DNA of 64,000 nucleotides. It comes from Emiliania huxleyi CCMP1516. Lineage: Eukaryota; Haptophyta; Isochrysidales; Noelaerhabdaceae. A program made the translations under genes and the position numbers. Positions within the stretch are counted from its first letter, which is position 1. Each line of letters opens with the position of its first letter. The DNA lies in NCBI RefSeq assembly GCF_000372725.1, contig NW_005196528.1, positions 274,144 to 338,143 on the forward strand. Direction: 5' to 3'. The notes below the pieces were generated by a model that saw nothing but the letters and a program-made list of their open reading frames with translations, searched no databases and was not told where the DNA came from. Below, in pieces: positions 63,809-64,000 of this stretch.

Positions 63809-64000
63809 GGCGGCCGCCGGCTGCGGGCGGGGCGCGGAAGGGGGGGTGGGGGGGGTGAGCGGATCGGAGGCGAGGCTGAAAAGCGGGAACACACGGCGCG
63901 GAGCCGCTGGAATGGGGGGGAGAAGCGCCGCCGCTCCGGCGAGTGCGCGGCGGCCGAATGGTGCGCGAGAGCGGCGAGAGGCCGCACGCGGCCCGCGCGA
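63809..64000. other. Upstream flank of the last gene
   Basis: G- and C-rich DNA including GGGGGGTGGGGGGGGT (about 63840). No feature recognised; a further upstream exon of the 62582 gene is possible. Confidence 0.3.

Overview
This is nuclear DNA from a eukaryotic, photosynthetic, flagellated microalga. Coding DNA is very GC-rich, genes carry short spliceosomal introns, and intergenic DNA is full of low-complexity and dispersed repeats. Plastid-type genes (uroporphyrinogen decarboxylase, a DUF1118 protein, a pKIWI502-like reductase), a centriole gene (SAS-4/CPAP) and about two-thirds GC-AG introns (34 of the 52 introns I placed by hand) best fit a haptophyte such as Emiliania huxleyi or a relative. 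The species assignment is inference. There are two runs of N, at 19483-20077 and 56918-57017.

Layout. 0-12 kb: ArfGAP-WW-PH protein (-), methylglyoxal synthase (-), a ten-exon ankyrin gene (+), an orphan ORF bracketed by inverted repeats (-), a PLAC8 protein (-) and a zinc metallopeptidase (-). 12-26 kb: a haem-oxygenase-like-fold protein (+), DUF1118 plastid protein (+), an Ala-rich helical-repeat protein (+), SAS-4/CPAP (-, interrupted by the first gap), then a saposin-like/REEP/C2 membrane protein (+). 26-38 kb: DUR3-type urea symporter (-), a compact MYCBP2-like RING-Cys-relay E3 ligase (-), a decayed unknown gene (+), about 3 kb of repeats, and an FNR-like oxidoreductase (-). 38-48.5 kb: glycerol-3-phosphate dehydrogenase (+), a two-domain GT60-GT31 glycosyltransferase (+) convergent with a GT25 glycosyltransferase (-), then about 4 kb of transposon-derived DNA. 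48.5-64 kb: NIPA-type Mg2+ transporter (+), a protein with a ProRS-like anticodon-binding domain (-), YfcE-type phosphoesterase (-), a Cys-rich/Pro-rich membrane protein (+), UROD (+) and a disordered protein (-).

For the multi-exon genes I placed exon boundaries by hand from protein-family continuity and reading phase. The spliced lengths of the complete models (ankyrin, DUF1118, Ala-rich, DUR3, E3, GT60-GT31, NIPA, anticodon-binding, UROD) all come out divisible by three, which supports them.

The most interesting pattern is at the introns. In gene after gene the first 6-26 nt of an intron repeat the first nt of the next exon (AG|G[C/T]...AG|G[C/T]...), sometimes exactly over 25-26 bp. Many introns also contain a strand-biased GAGAT-type minisatellite. 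This is the footprint expected if introns arose by tandem duplication of exonic AGG[C/T] segments or by insertion of introner-like elements. Other highlights are a RING-Cys-relay E3 with both relay cysteines and a poly-Gly tract in the mediator-loop region, a 115-bp MITE with perfect 8-bp target-site duplications at two loci, a 0.9-kb hAT-like element, and foldback elements abutting start codons.
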